Source: Rhodovulum kholense (lineage in GTDB: Bacteria > Pseudomonadota > Alphaproteobacteria > Rhodobacterales > Rhodobacteraceae). Taken from it: a DNA stretch of 64,000 nt. The notes under the pieces are model-generated. The model saw only the letters and a program-made list of their open reading frames with translations, ran no database searches and was not told the origin of the DNA. The stretch covers positions 248,001 through 312,000 of the forward strand of contig NZ_QAYC01000003.1 of assembly GCF_003053725.1 (NCBI RefSeq). Reading direction: 5' to 3'. This document shows, piece by piece, positions 33,336 to 43,146 of the stretch (positions are counted from its first letter, which is position 1; the number at the start of each line of letters is the position of its first letter). Both the position numbers and the translations under genes were made by a program.

Positions 33336-34648
33336 CTTGGGTCCTCCGCGATCAGGTGAAAGAAGCTGCCCGTGACCGGGCCGCGCCGCGATCCGGTTTC
33401 GGCCAGCTCGGCGCCATTGGCATCGGTGACGCGTGCCAAGGCCGCGTCGGGCTGGGAAAGGATCGTCGAATAATGGAATTCATGGCCCCGCAGCCTCGTG
33501 CCGGGGGCGTGGCCGGGCATCGGCGCCAGCAGTTCTGCCCGGCGATAGCCCAGATGCAGGCGGCGGCTTTCGAAGCTGGTGACAAGGCCCAGAAGCCCCG
33601 CCATTGCGTGTGCCGTGCCGTCCTTGTCGATCAGGGTCTCACCCAGCACCATGTAGCCGCCGCATTCGCCATGGACGGGGCGGGTTCCGGCATGGGCGCG
33701 GAGGCCCTTCAGAAACCGCGCGGCCCCGGCGATCCTGCCCGCATGAAGCTCGGGATAGCCGCCGGGCAGCCAGACCAGATCGGCGCCCGCGTCAGGCGCC
33801 TCGTCGGCCAGCGGCGAGAAGGGCAGGATCTCGGCGCCCGCGCGGCGCCAGCCTTCCAGAAGATGCGGATAGGCGAAGGAAAACGCCGCATCCCGCGCAA
33901 GCGCGATGCGCTGGGCCGGGGGGGCGGGCCAGTTGCCCGTGGTGCCCGAGATCCCGGGCCGGGCGGCGGCGCGGAGCGCGTCTAGCTCGACATGCTCGGC
34001 GACGAACTGGCCGATGGCGTCGATCCGCGCCTCCAGATCGGCCTGCTCGCCCGCCTGCACGAGGCCCAGATGGCGTTCGGGCAGGGTGAGGTCGGGGCGG
34101 CGGGGCAGGGCACCCAGGACCGCGATGCCGAGCCGGGCCATTTCGGGGCGGATCATCGCCTCGTGCCGCGCGCCCGCGACGCGGTTCAGGATCACGCCCG
34201 CGAGGGGCGGGGCGTCGGGATGGCTGGCAAAGCCATGGGCGACCGCCGCCGCCGATTGCGCCTGCCCCGAGACGTCGATCACGAGCACCACCGGCCAGCC
34301 GAAGCGCCGCGCCAGTTCGGCGCTTGTGCCATGGCCCGCGACGCCGCGCGTCAGGGTGCCGTCGTAAAGCCCCATCGCGCCCTCGGCGATCACCAGATCG
34401 GCGCCATGGCCCTCGGCCGCCAGCGTGGCCAGCAGACCCTCGTCCATTGCCCAGGGGTCGAGATTGTAGGAGGCCCGTCCCGAGGCACGGGCATGGAAGG
34501 CCGGGTCGATGTAATCGGGGCCGTTCTTGAAGGGCTGCACGGCAACACCCGCCGCGCGGAAGGCCCGAAGGAGCCCCAGCGTGACGGTGGTCTTGCCGCT
34601 GCCCGAGGCGGGCGCCGCGATCACCAGACCCGGCGACCTTTCAGCCAT
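33332..34648 (-). CDS. cobB: Hydrogenobyrinic acid a,c-diamide synthase CobB
   Basis: ATP- and glutamine-dependent amidation of the a and c side chains of hydrogenobyrinic acid. The 438-residue protein has the P-loop [19 protein letters not shown] near residue 12, [23 protein letters not shown], and a C-terminal glutaminase domain with Cys in [13 protein letters not shown] and His in GHEFHYS. It resembles CobQ but has its own signature. Start ATG 34648 ([16 protein letters not shown]) is chosen because it overlaps cobM by only 8 bp and gives the normal length; a 34-residue longer frame would run deep into cobM. Confidence 0.96.
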   Translation of the reverse strand: MAERSPGLVIAAPASGSGKTTVTLGLLRAFRAAGVAVQPFKNGPDYIDPAFHARASGRASYNLDPWAMDEGLLATLAAEGHGADLVIAEGAMGLYDGTLTRGVAGHGTSAELARRFGWPVVLVIDVSGQAQSAAAVAHGFASHPDAPPLAGVILNRVAGARHEAMIRPEMARLGIAVLGALPRRPDLTLPERHLGLVQAGEQADLEARIDAIGQFVAEHVELDALRAAARPGISGTTGNWPAPPAQRIALARDAAFSFAYPHLLEGWRRAGAEILPFSPLADEAPDAGADLVWLPGGYPELHAGRIAGAARFLKGLRAHAGTRPVHGECGGYMVLGETLIDKDGTAHAMAGLLGLVTSFESRRLHLGYRRAELLAPMPGHAPGTRLRGHEFHYSTILSQPDAALARVTDANGAELAETGSRRGPVTGSFFHLIAEDPR

Positions 34649-35417
34649 CGCTGCCCGCCCGGGCCGAGCGCGGCCGGAACCGCCGGTCGTAATCGGGATC
34701 GTAAAGGCAGCTTTCGTCGAAGCCCTCGGCGCCGAGGCTGCGGCCGACAAGGATCAGCGCGGTGCGCTCGATGTCCTCGGGCAGCGCCGCTTCCAGCGTC
34801 GCAAGCGTGCCGCGCAGGATCTGCTGGTCGGGCCAGCTGGCGCGGTAGACGATGGCGGCCGGGCAATCGGCGCCGTAATGCGGCACGAGATCCGCGACCA
34901 CCTTCGCGAGATTGTGGATCGAGAGATGGATGGCCAGCGTCGCGCCGGTCGCGGCGAAATTGGCCAGGCTCTCGCCCTCGGGCATCGACGAGGCGCGGCC
35001 GGGCGTCCGGGTCAGCACCACCGACTGGGCCAGGCCGGGCAGGGTCAGCTCGGTGCCGAGCGCGGCGGCGGCGGCGGCGAACGACGGCACGCCCGGGGTC
35101 ACGCTGACCGGGATGCCTTCGGCCTTCAGCCGCCGGATCTGCTCGCCCATGGCCGACCAGACCGACAGATCGCCCGAATGCAGCCGCGCCACGTCCTGCC
35201 CGGCCTCATGGGCGCGCTTGCACTCGGCGATGATGGCATCGAGATCCAGCGGCGCGGTGTTCACGATCCGCGCGCCCTCGGGGCAATGGCCGAGGATCTC
35301 TTCGGGGACCAGTGATCCGGCATAAAGACAGACCGGGCAGGCGGCGATCAGGTCGCGGCCGCGCAGGGTCAGAAGATCGGGGGCGCCGGGCCCGGCACCG
35401 ATGAAATGGACGGTCAT
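34641..35417 (-). CDS. cobM: Precorrin-4 C11-methyltransferase CobM
   Basis: Methylates C-11 of precorrin-4 to give precorrin-5. The 258-residue product begins [20 protein letters not shown] and contains [52 protein letters not shown] and [19 protein letters not shown], all diagnostic of CobM/CbiF. Start ATG 35417 overlaps the cobE stop by 4 bp; the frame extends upstream without a better start. Confidence 0.97.
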   Translation of the reverse strand: MTVHFIGAGPGAPDLLTLRGRDLIAACPVCLYAGSLVPEEILGHCPEGARIVNTAPLDLDAIIAECKRAHEAGQDVARLHSGDLSVWSAMGEQIRRLKAEGIPVSVTPGVPSFAAAAAALGTELTLPGLAQSVVLTRTPGRASSMPEGESLANFAATGATLAIHLSIHNLAKVVADLVPHYGADCPAAIVYRASWPDQQILRGTLATLEAALPEDIERTALILVGRSLGAEGFDESCLYDPDYDRRFRPRSARAGSDG

Positions 35418-35797
35418 GGCAGGTCTTTCGTTGCGATGGCGCAGGTGGACATCCGGTCGTTCGATACCTTGCGCGGGGTCAGAAGGCGAGCCCCCTCGCC
35501 ACAGGCCGCAAGGGCCGCGGCTTCGGCGACCGATCCGGTCCCGCGACGGGCGAGGCTCTGCGCCGATCGGGTCGGCGTGGCGGGGCGGTGCAGCGCGTCG
35601 GCGGTGACCGGGCATATGGGCAGGGCCAGCCGCGCGGCCAGTGCGGTGATCGCGGCTGCGGCGGCCTTGTCGGCGGGCGCGGCCAGCGCCGTCAGCCCGG
35701 TGGGCCCGCCCGCGCGCGCGAGCGCGTCCGTCAGGCTCGCCTCGGTCGCGGCGGCCCGAAAGCCAAAGCCTGCGACCCTCACCGCCGGACGGTCCAT
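35414..35797 (-). CDS. cobE: Cobalamin biosynthesis protein CobE (CbiG C-terminal-like)
   Basis: A 127-residue protein matching the C-terminal domain of Cbi[20 protein letters not shown] at the start, [21 protein letters not shown], and [21 protein letters not shown]. Its exact step in the aerobic pathway is not settled. It is embedded between cobL and cobM with a 19-bp overlap and a 4-bp overlap, so it is certainly part of the operon. Ala-rich composition is normal for this gene. Confidence 0.9.
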   Translation of the reverse strand: MDRPAVRVAGFGFRAAATEASLTDALARAGGPTGLTALAAPADKAAAAAITALAARLALPICPVTADALHRPATPTRSAQSLARRGTGSVAEAAALAACGEGARLLTPRKVSNDRMSTCAIATKDLP

Positions 35798-36978
35798 TGC
35801 ACCACCGGGAAGGCGGCGCGCCAGCCGCGCCTGCGGCCCAGCGGGCGGGCCTCGGCCAGCTCGATCCTCAAAAGCTCACCGCCATGGGCGGCCTGCCAGA
35901 GGGCCAGCAGCGCTTCGGATTCGAGCGTGACGGCGTTGGCGACGATCCGCGTGCCGGGGGGAAGGCGCGCCCAGAGCGTCTCCAGCAGCTCTTGCGAGAG
36001 CCCGCCGCCGACAAAGACCGCATCGGGGGCGGCGAGCCCCTCGAGCGCCTCCGGCGCGCGGCCGGTGACGACACGCAGCCGCTCGACCCCGAGGGCCGCG
36101 GCATTGGCGGCGATGCGTTCGGCGCGGACGGGATCGGTCTCGATGGCGGTCGCCTGCATCCTCGGGTGACGGGCGAGCCATTCGATGGAAATCGACCCCG
36201 AACCCCCGCCGATATCCCACAGATGCTCGCCCGGCAGCGGGGCCAGCGCCGACAGCGTCAGTGCGCGGACGGGGCGCTTGGTGATCTGGCCGTCATTGTC
36301 GAAAAAGCCGTCGGGCCAGCCCGAGGCGGCGGGAATGGCGGGGCCGTCGCCCGCCGTTTCCAGCGCCACGGCCACCGGATGGGCGATACCCTCCAGGTCC
36401 ATGGCGCGGGCGGTGGTCTCGCGGATGCGCTCGCGCGGGCCGCCAAGGGCCTCGAGCACGTGAAGGCGGCTGTCGCCGAAGCCCGCTTCGGTCAGGAAGG
36501 CCGCGAACTCGGCCACCGCCGCGCCGTCCCGAAGGGTGACGATGGCAGTGAAGCCCGGCGCCAGCAGGGGGCGCAGCCGGGCGAAGGGGGCGGCATGGAG
36601 TCCGGCGCAATGGGTGGCCTCCAAGGGCCAGCCAAGCCGCGCGGCGGCCAGCGAAAAGACCGAAGGGCCGGGCAGGGCGCGCCAGTCCTCGGGCGCGAAG
36701 GTCCGTGCGATAACGCTGCCTGCGCCGAACCAGAACGGATCGCCCGAGGCCAGCACCGCGACCCGGCGCCCGCGCAGGCCCTGCAGGAGCGGCAGCCCGT
36801 CGGCGAAGGGCACGGGCCAGTCGACCTTCTCGGCCGCGAGATCCGGCAGAAGCGCCAGATGCCGGGCCGGCCCCATGACGATTTCGGCCTCTTCCAGCGC
36901 CGCACGGCTTGCAGGCGGCAGCCCGTCCGGGCCATCTTCGCCAAGCCCCACGATGGTCAGCCACGGAGTCTCAGCCAT
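35779..36978 (-). CDS. cobL: Precorrin-6Y methyltransferase/decarboxylase CobL
   Basis: Bifunctional enzyme that methylates C-5 and C-15 and removes the C-12 acetate carboxyl of dihydro-precorrin-6. In the 399-residue product, residues 1 to about 200 are a tetrapyrrole methylase ([32 protein letters not shown]) and about 220-399 are a Rossmann methyltransferase ([20 protein letters not shown] then [17 protein letters not shown]). Start ATG 36978 shares the tetranucleotide CATG with the start codon of cobK on the other strand. AGAAGG lies upstream inside cobK. It overlaps cobE by 19 bp. Confidence 0.96.
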   Translation of the reverse strand: MAETPWLTIVGLGEDGPDGLPPASRAALEEAEIVMGPARHLALLPDLAAEKVDWPVPFADGLPLLQGLRGRRVAVLASGDPFWFGAGSVIARTFAPEDWRALPGPSVFSLAAARLGWPLEATHCAGLHAAPFARLRPLLAPGFTAIVTLRDGAAVAEFAAFLTEAGFGDSRLHVLEALGGPRERIRETTARAMDLEGIAHPVAVALETAGDGPAIPAASGWPDGFFDNDGQITKRPVRALTLSALAPLPGEHLWDIGGGSGSISIEWLARHPRMQATAIETDPVRAERIAANAAALGVERLRVVTGRAPEALEGLAAPDAVFVGGGLSQELLETLWARLPPGTRIVANAVTLESEALLALWQAAHGGELLRIELAEARPLGRRRGWRAAFPVVQWTVRR

Positions 36979-37732
36979 GCGTCCCACCCTTCTGATCCTT
37001 GGCGGCACCACCGAGGCGACGGCGCTGGCCGCGCGGCTGGCGGGCACCGGGCTCAAGGCCACGCTGTCGCTGGCAGGCCGGGTCGAGACGCCGAAGGCCC
37101 AGCCCATTCCGATGCGGGTGGGCGGCTTTGGCGGCGTGCCGGGCCTGATCGCCTATCTGCGCGCCGAGGGCGTGACCCATGTGATCGACGCGACCCATCC
37201 CTTCGCGGCCCAGATGAGCCGCAACGCGGTCGAGGCCTGCGCGGCCCTCGGCCTGCCGCTGGTCGCGCTGACCCGTCCCGCCTGGATGGCCGGGCTGCTT
37301 GACACCTGGCGGCATGTGCCCGACATCGCATCTGCGGTCGCGGCGCTGTCCGGGCCGCCCCGGCGGGTGTTCCTGGCGGTGGGGCGGATGCATCTGGAGG
37401 CCTTCGCGGCCCAGCCCCAGCACCGCTATCTGCTGCGTCTGGTCGATGCGCCGAAGGGGCCGCTGCCCTTGCCGCAGGCCGATGTCATCGTCTCGCGCGG
37501 GCCGTTCACCGAAGCGGGCGACCGGGCGCTGATGGAGGGGCATGGCACCGAGCTTGTCGTGTCGAAGAACGCGGGCGGGACGGGCGCGCGGGCCAAGATC
37601 GATGCGGCCCGGGCGCTGGGCCTGCCGGTCCTGATGATCGACCGTCCCGTCCTGCCCGCGCGGCGGGAACTGGCGCATCCCGACGAGGTTCTGGACTGGC
37701 TCGCTCATTCCGGGGCGGATCTGGGGGTGTAG
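36977..37732 (+). CDS. cobK: Precorrin-6A reductase CobK
   Basis: NADPH-dependent reduction of precorrin-6A. The 251-residue product begins [21 protein letters not shown] and contains RVGGFGGVPGLIAYL, THVIDATHPFAAQMSRNA, RVFLAVGRMHLEAF and ELVVSKNAGGTGARAKIDAA, all typical. It is the only biosynthetic cob gene here read rightwards: its ATG overlaps the cobL start by 2 bp and its last 28 bp overlap the 3' end of cobJ. CGGAG about 10 bp upstream, inside cobL, is its ribosome site. It needs its own promoter, which must lie within cobL; I could not pick one out. Confidence 0.96.
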   Translation: MRPTLLILGGTTEATALAARLAGTGLKATLSLAGRVETPKAQPIPMRVGGFGGVPGLIAYLRAEGVTHVIDATHPFAAQMSRNAVEACAALGLPLVALTRPAWMAGLLDTWRHVPDIASAVAALSGPPRRVFLAVGRMHLEAFAAQPQHRYLLRLVDAPKGPLPLPQADVIVSRGPFTEAGDRALMEGHGTELVVSKNAGGTGARAKIDAARALGLPVLMIDRPVLPARRELAHPDEVLDWLAHSGADLGV

Positions 37733-38457
37733 ACCAGCGGCCGGTCGCCCGCGCGCAGCACCCGGGTCAGCGAGGACCCGACCAGCACCACGGTGCGCAT
37801 GTCGGCCATCTCGGGGCGGGCTTCGGTCAGGGGCACGACGGTCAGCTTTTCCTCGGGCGTCGAGACCGCGCGGGCGAAGATCACCGGGCGGTCGTCGCCG
37901 CAGGCCGCGCGCAGCACCTCCAGCACCCGGGCAAAGCCCTCGGGGCGGGCCTTGGAGCGCGGGTTGTAGAAGGCCATCGCGAAATCGGCCTCGGCCGCGA
38001 GCCGCAGGCGTTTTTCGATCAATGCCCAGGGCTTGAGATTGTCGGAAAGGTTGATCGCGCAGAAATCGTGGCCCAGCGGCGCGCCTGCCCGGGCCGAGGC
38101 GGCCAGCATCGCGGTGATGCCGGGCAGCACCCGGATCTCGAGATCGCGCCAGTCGGGCGCGCCCGCCTCCAAAGCCTCGAAGACCGCGGCGGCCATGGCG
38201 AAGACACCCGGATCGCCCGACGAGACCACGACGACGCGGCGGCCCTCGGCGGCCATCTGCAATGCATGGCGGGCGCGGTCCACCTCGACCCGGTTGTCGG
38301 AGGCATGGAGCGTCAGCCCGGGCCGCTCCGCGACCCGCGCCACATAGGGAATGTAGCCCACGACGTCGGTGGCGTCGGCGAGCGTCGCGGTGACCTCGGG
38401 CGTGACCAGCGCCTCGGCGCCCGGGCCAAGGCCTGCGATGGCGACCCAGCCGGTCAC
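37705..38457 (-). CDS. cobJ: Precorrin-3B C17-methyltransferase CobJ
   Basis: Methylates C-17 and contracts the ring to give precorrin-4. The 250-residue product has WVAIAGLGPGAEALVTPEVT at the start, VVVVSSGDPGVFAMAAAVFEAL near residue 74, LPGITAMLAASARAGAPLGHDF near residue 112 and FYNPRSKARPEGF near 162. The start is a GTG at 38457 within a GTGA overlap with the cobI stop. Its 3' end overlaps convergent cobK by 28 bp. Confidence 0.96.
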   Translation of the reverse strand: MTGWVAIAGLGPGAEALVTPEVTATLADATDVVGYIPYVARVAERPGLTLHASDNRVEVDRARHALQMAAEGRRVVVVSSGDPGVFAMAAAVFEALEAGAPDWRDLEIRVLPGITAMLAASARAGAPLGHDFCAINLSDNLKPWALIEKRLRLAAEADFAMAFYNPRSKARPEGFARVLEVLRAACGDDRPVIFARAVSTPEEKLTVVPLTEARPEMADMRTVVLVGSSLTRVLRAGDRPLVYTPRSAPE

Positions 38458-39182
38458 GGCCGCCGCCCCCGCCCGTGGATCAGGGCAATCGAGAAATAGG
38501 GCGCCGAGGTGCCGGGATAGTCCTTGAGCCGGGTCACCGTCTGCCCCTTCATCGAGGCATATTCGACGATCCAGGCCTCGTCGGCCCGGCCCGCCATCAG
38601 CAGCGCGCGGCGGAGCTTGCCCAGATGGCGCCCCATCTTCATCACCACGACCGCATCGGCGGCGCGCAGGCCCCGGATCAGGTCCTCCTCGGGCAGGGTG
38701 CCGGGCAGCACCGACAGCACGTCATCGCCCCAGGTGATCGGCGCGCCGGTCGCCGTCCAGGCCGCCGACATGCCGGTGATGCCGGGCACGACCTCGACCG
38801 GGACATCGTCCTTGAGGCGGGTATAGAGATGCATGAACGAGCCGTAGAAGAACGGGTCGCCCTCGCACAGCACGACCACGTCCTCGCCCGCCTCGGCCAG
38901 CGCCTTCAGATGCGCGGTGCAGTCCGCGTAGAAGGCCGCGAGGATCTCGTTGTAGCGCGGATCGTCGAAGGGGATTTCGGTGGTGACGGGATATTCCATC
39001 GGGTGCTCGGCGGCGCCCTCGGGGATCAGATCGGCGACGATGGACCGGGCCTGGCCCTCACAGCCCGCCTTGCGGAAGAAGGCCACATGGCGCGCGCCCC
39101 GCAGCAGGCGGTCGGCGCGGACGGTCATCAGGTCGGGGTCGCCCGGGCCGAGGCCCAGGCCGTAGACGGTTGCCATGGTCAT
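38454..39182 (-). CDS. cobI: Precorrin-2 C20-methyltransferase CobI
   Basis: Methylates C-20 of precorrin-2 to precorrin-3A. The 242-residue product has YGLGLGPGDPDLMTVRADRL at the start, VVLCEGDPFFYGSFMHLYTRL near residue 98, VVPGITGMSAAWTATGAPI near residue 129, and VVVMKMGRHLGKLRRAL. Length fits. ATG 39182 overlaps the cobH stop by 4 bp; a second ATG two codons later is an equally possible start. Confidence 0.96.
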   Translation of the reverse strand: MTMATVYGLGLGPGDPDLMTVRADRLLRGARHVAFFRKAGCEGQARSIVADLIPEGAAEHPMEYPVTTEIPFDDPRYNEILAAFYADCTAHLKALAEAGEDVVVLCEGDPFFYGSFMHLYTRLKDDVPVEVVPGITGMSAAWTATGAPITWGDDVLSVLPGTLPEEDLIRGLRAADAVVVMKMGRHLGKLRRALLMAGRADEAWIVEYASMKGQTVTRLKDYPGTSAPYFSIALIHGRGRRP

Positions 39183-39808
39183 TCCTTGCGGCTGGCGATC
39201 GCGTTGATGGCGGCGACGGCGATGGCGCTGCCGCCCAGGCGCCCCTCGACGATGCAGCAGGGCACGGGCTGGTCCGCCCAGAGCGCGTCCTTGGACTCGG
39301 CCGCGCCGACGAAGCCCACCGGGCAGCCGATGATGGCGGCGGGGCGCGGGCAGGCGGGGTCTTCCAGCATGTTCAGCAGGTGGAACAGCGCGGTCGGCGC
39401 ATTGCCGATGGCAACCAGCGCGCCCGCGAGATGCGGCCGCCAGAGTTCCAGCGCGGCGGCCGAGCGGGTGTTGCCCATGGCGGCGGCGCGTTCGGCGATG
39501 CCCTCGGCCTGCAGGGTGCAGAGCACCTCGTTATCTGCGGGCAGGCGCTTGCGGGTGATCCCTTCGGACACCATGCGCGCATCGCAGAGGATCGGCGCGC
39601 CGCCCTCGAGCGCCGCGCGGGCCTTTGTCACGAAGCCCGGTGAAAAGCGGATATGGGGCGCCAGTTCGACCATGCCTGCGGCATGGATCATCCGCACCGC
39701 CACCTGTTCCTCATCGGCGTCGAAGCGGGCCAGATCGGCCTCGGCCCGGATCGTGGCGAAGGAGTGCAGGTAGATCGCCGCGCCGTCCTTTTCGTACTCA
39801 TGGGGCAT
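39179..39808 (-). CDS. cobH: Precorrin-8X methylmutase CobH
   Basis: Moves the methyl group from C-11 to C-12, converting precorrin-8X to hydrogenobyrinic acid. The 209-residue product contains the catalytic His in MIHAAGMVE (about residue 42), ILCDARMVSEGITRKRL, GNAPTALFHLLNML and GCPVGFVGAAESK. Length is as expected. It overlaps cobN by 11 bp and cobI by 4 bp. Confidence 0.97.
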   Translation of the reverse strand: MPHEYEKDGAAIYLHSFATIRAEADLARFDADEEQVAVRMIHAAGMVELAPHIRFSPGFVTKARAALEGGAPILCDARMVSEGITRKRLPADNEVLCTLQAEGIAERAAAMGNTRSAAALELWRPHLAGALVAIGNAPTALFHLLNMLEDPACPRPAAIIGCPVGFVGAAESKDALWADQPVPCCIVEGRLGGSAIAVAAINAIASRKE

Positions 39809-42800
39809 TCGGGGTCTCCAGATCTGTCAGCGCGGCGGCGATCGAGTTCCGGCGGGTCCGCCAGAGCCCGTCCCGCGCCAGCGCCGCGAATTCGGCCCGC
39901 ATCGCCGCGAGCGCCTGCGGGTTGGCCTCTTCGAGGAAGGCCGTCAAGCCCGGATCGGCCAGCGTGGCTTCGAAATAGAGGTCGAAAAGGTGGTCGGGCA
40001 CGACCCCCGCCAGACGGGCGAAGGCCGCCATGTGGTCGAGCGTCGCAGCGATTTCGGCCGCGCCGCGAAAGCCGTGGCGCTGCATCCCTGCCAGCCAAGC
40101 CGGGTGGGTGGCCCGGGCGCGGACGACGCGTGCGATCTCTTCGCTCAGGGTCCGGGTGCGGGGTCGGGCGGGGTCGGTATTGTCCAGATGGTAAAGCGCG
40201 GCGCGGCCCCCGGTGACGCCCTGCGCAGCGGCAAAGCCCGCCTCGTGCCGGGCATAGTCGGCCGCCAGCAGCAGGTCGGTCTCGGGCAGGTCCTGGGCAT
40301 GAACGAAGGCCTCGGCCCCCGCGACCCGGTCGCGGATGCCCTCGGCGTCGCGCCGCGCCTCGGCCCCGTCCAGCGCCCAGGCACTGGCGGCGAGCCAGGC
40401 GGCGCCAGCGGCCTGACGGCCCGCCTCGGTCGGTTCGGGCGTTTCCAGGCCGATCCCGTAGATCCCCGGCGCGGGGCCGTAGACGCGCGGGGTTTCGGGC
40501 CGTCCGGCATAGGGGTTCCAGTCGGGGGCCTCGTCGCGCTGGCCGAGCGCGCGGATGGCCTGCTGATAAAGCGCAGAAAGCGACGGGAAGACGTCGCGGA
40601 AGAGCCCCGAGACGCGCAGGGTCACGTCGAGCCTCGGCCGGTCGAGCAGCGCGATGGGGAGCACCTCGATGCCCGAGACGCGGCCCGAGCCCTCGTCCCA
40701 GACCGGCTTCACGCCCAGCAGGTGCAGCGCCATGGCGAAATCTTCGCCCGCCGTGCGCATGGTGGCCGAGCCCCAGAGATCGACGACCAACTGGCGCGGC
40801 CAGTCGCCATGGTCCTGCAGGTGGCGGCGCACCAGATCCTCGGCCAGCCGCACGCCCTGGGCATGGGCGGATCGTGTCGGCACCGCGCGCGGATCGGTGG
40901 TGAAGAGGTTGCGCCCCGTCGGCAGCACGTCGCACCGCCCGCGCCAGGGCGACCCCGAGGGGCCGGGCGCGACCGGGGCGCCCTGCAGCGCGCCGAGAAG
41001 GGCAGCGCTTTCGGCCGCGACGGAGGGGGAGGTGTCGAAGCCGGAGGCGGCCTCGGGGCGGCGGCCGAAGACATGCAACCCGTCGCCGAACTGGCTTTCC
41101 TTCACGTCGCAGACGAAGCGGTCGATGCGGGTGATGGCCTCGGCGGGCGAGAGGCCCGGGTCCAGCCCCAGATCGGCCTCGACGCCCAGCGCCTGCGCCT
41201 CGGCGCGGATATCGGCCATCAGTCGGTCGCGGCGGCGCGGGTCGAGCCCGTCGGCATTGGAAAACTCGTCCAGCAGCTCCTCGAGCCGGGCCAGCCGGTC
41301 CGAGACGCCCGCCCGCCGCTGGGGCGGCGGCAGGTGGCCGAGGGTGACGGCTCCGATCCGGCGCTTGGCCTGCGCCGCCTCGCCGGGATCGTTGACGATG
41401 AAGGGATAGATCACCGGCAGATCGCCGATCAGCGCCTCGGGCCAGCAGGCCTCGGACAGCGCGACCGCCTTTCCGGGCAGCCATTCCAGCGTGCCATGCG
41501 CGCCCATATGGATCAGCGCATCGCAGCCCATGGCGCGGCGCAGCCACAGGTAGAAGGCGACATAGCCGTGGCGCGGCACCCGCGACAGGTCGTGATAATC
41601 GCCCTCGCGGCTCTCGGGCGTGCCGCGCTCGGGCTGGAGCGCGACCAGCGCCGCGCCGCGCCGGGTGGCCGCGAAATGAAAGGCGCCGTCGCGGCAGGCC
41701 GGATCGGCCCCGGGCGCGCCCCAGGCGTCCGACAGGGCGTCGCGCAAGGCGGCGGGCAGGGCGGCCAACGCGGTCTGGTAATCTGCAAGCGGCCAGCTCA
41801 GGGTCTCGCGGCCGAGGGCGCCCGCCAGGTTTTCAGCCAGATCTTTCGCCGGATCGCCCGCAAGATCCCCGGCCGGGGCGCCCGGAAGACCGGCGCGAGT
41901 CAGATCCTCCAGCACCGCCTCGGCCGAGGCCAGCGCATCGAGCCCGACGGCATGGGCCATCTGCCAGGGCCGTCCGGGATAGGTCGAGAGCACCAGCGCC
42001 GGGCGGCGGTTCGCCAGCGATGTGCGGGCAAGGCCGGTCCAGGCCATGACGCGGTCGGCGATGGCCGCGATCCGGCCCGGATGGGCGCGATGGGCGATGC
42101 GGGCGAATTGCAGGTCGGGGTCGCGGGTGCCCGCCTCCTTGAAGGACGCAACGCCCGCGAAGATCCGGCCATCGACCTCGGGCAGGACCACATGCATGGC
42201 GAGATCGGCGGGGGAAAGCCCGCGCTCGGCCTCGGCCCAGGCGGTTTCCGGCGCGGCGGACAGCGCCACCTGAAAGACCGGCACGCCCGCCGCGTCCAGC
42301 GCCGAGCTGCCATCCTCGCCCTTGCCGGAAAAAGCGGTGGCGTTGACGATGGCGGCAGGGCTCAGGGCGCGCAGCTGGTCCGCCAGCCAGCGCGCCGCCT
42401 CGGGCGCCTTCAGGGACGGCACAAAAAGCCCGGTGACGGCGCAGCCACGCGCCCGGAACGCGTCGAAAAGCGCCTCGACAGGGCCGAGATCGGCGGCGGT
42501 GACATAGGCACGGTAGAAGGTCAGGACGATCCGTGGGGCATCCGCCGGCGACAGGTCGGGCGCGGGCACGGCGCCGCCCTCGGGGCTCCAGGCGCCCATT
42601 TCGGGCACGGTCTTGGTGCCGATCACGGGCGCGGCGTAAAGCCCCGCGGCCAGCGCCAGCTGCGCCAGTGCCGCCTGCGCCGCGACCGCGCCGCCCTCGT
42701 CGCAAAGTTCGGAGAGCCGCCTGAGCGTCGAGATCGGCAGGGTCGACGCCGCGTCGAGCCGGGGGTCTGGCCGTCCGTCCGCGGGCAGCACGGCCAGCGC

Positions 42801-43136
42801 GATGCCATGCGCGCGGGCCAGCGCCCCGATCTGGGTCAGCCCGTACTCCCAGTAGGCACGTCCGCCGATCAGCCGGATCAGGATGCCCTTCGCCGCCGAA
42901 AGCGTGCGCTCGGTATAGGTATCGACCGACAGCGGATGGATCAGGGCGGCGAGATTGGCAAGCCGCAGGGTGGGCATGCGGCCTTCGGGGCCGCCGCCGC
43001 GATGCCAGCCCGCCGCGAAGGCCCCGAGATCGCTGTCTGAAAAGGACAGCACCGCCAGATCGGCCGGGTCCTGACCCAGATCCGTCGGAACGGCGGTTTC
43101 CTCGAGCCCGTGGCTTTCGCGGAAGACGACATGCAT
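39798..43136 (-). CDS. cobN: Cobaltochelatase large subunit CobN
   Basis: Large, corrin-binding subunit of the ATP-dependent aerobic cobaltochelatase, which works with CobS and CobT (not in the window) to insert cobalt into hydrogenobyrinic acid a,c-diamide. The 1112-residue product shows the CobN/BchH/ChlH core: MGAHGTLEWLPGKAVALSEA and YPFIVNDPGEAAQAKRRIGA in the middle, LVVDLWGSATMRTAGEDFA later, and GFRGAAEIAATLDHMAAFA near the end. It is somewhat shorter than the roughly 1275-residue Pseudomonas denitrificans protein. It starts 10 bp after cobW and overlaps cobH by 11 bp. Confidence 0.96.
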   Translation of the reverse strand: MHVVFRESHGLEETAVPTDLGQDPADLAVLSFSDSDLGAFAAGWHRGGGPEGRMPTLRLANLAALIHPLSVDTYTERTLSAAKGILIRLIGGRAYWEYGLTQIGALARAHGIALAVLPADGRPDPRLDAASTLPISTLRRLSELCDEGGAVAAQAALAQLALAAGLYAAPVIGTKTVPEMGAWSPEGGAVPAPDLSPADAPRIVLTFYRAYVTAADLGPVEALFDAFRARGCAVTGLFVPSLKAPEAARWLADQLRALSPAAIVNATAFSGKGEDGSSALDAAGVPVFQVALSAAPETAWAEAERGLSPADLAMHVVLPEVDGRIFAGVASFKEAGTRDPDLQFARIAHRAHPGRIAAIADRVMAWTGLARTSLANRRPALVLSTYPGRPWQMAHAVGLDALASAEAVLEDLTRAGLPGAPAGDLAGDPAKDLAENLAGALGRETLSWPLADYQTALAALPAALRDALSDAWGAPGADPACRDGAFHFAATRRGAALVALQPERGTPESREGDYHDLSRVPRHGYVAFYLWLRRAMGCDALIHMGAHGTLEWLPGKAVALSEACWPEALIGDLPVIYPFIVNDPGEAAQAKRRIGAVTLGHLPPPQRRAGVSDRLARLEELLDEFSNADGLDPRRRDRLMADIRAEAQALGVEADLGLDPGLSPAEAITRIDRFVCDVKESQFGDGLHVFGRRPEAASGFDTSPSVAAESAALLGALQGAPVAPGPSGSPWRGRCDVLPTGRNLFTTDPRAVPTRSAHAQGVRLAEDLVRRHLQDHGDWPRQLVVDLWGSATMRTAGEDFAMALHLLGVKPVWDEGSGRVSGIEVLPIALLDRPRLDVTLRVSGLFRDVFPSLSALYQQAIRALGQRDEAPDWNPYAGRPETPRVYGPAPGIYGIGLETPEPTEAGRQAAGAAWLAASAWALDGAEARRDAEGIRDRVAGAEAFVHAQDLPETDLLLAADYARHEAGFAAAQGVTGGRAALYHLDNTDPARPRTRTLSEEIARVVRARATHPAWLAGMQRHGFRGAAEIAATLDHMAAFARLAGVVPDHLFDLYFEATLADPGLTAFLEEANPQALAAMRAEFAALARDGLWRTRRNSIAAALTDLETPNAP

Positions 43137-43146
43137 GGGGGCGGCC

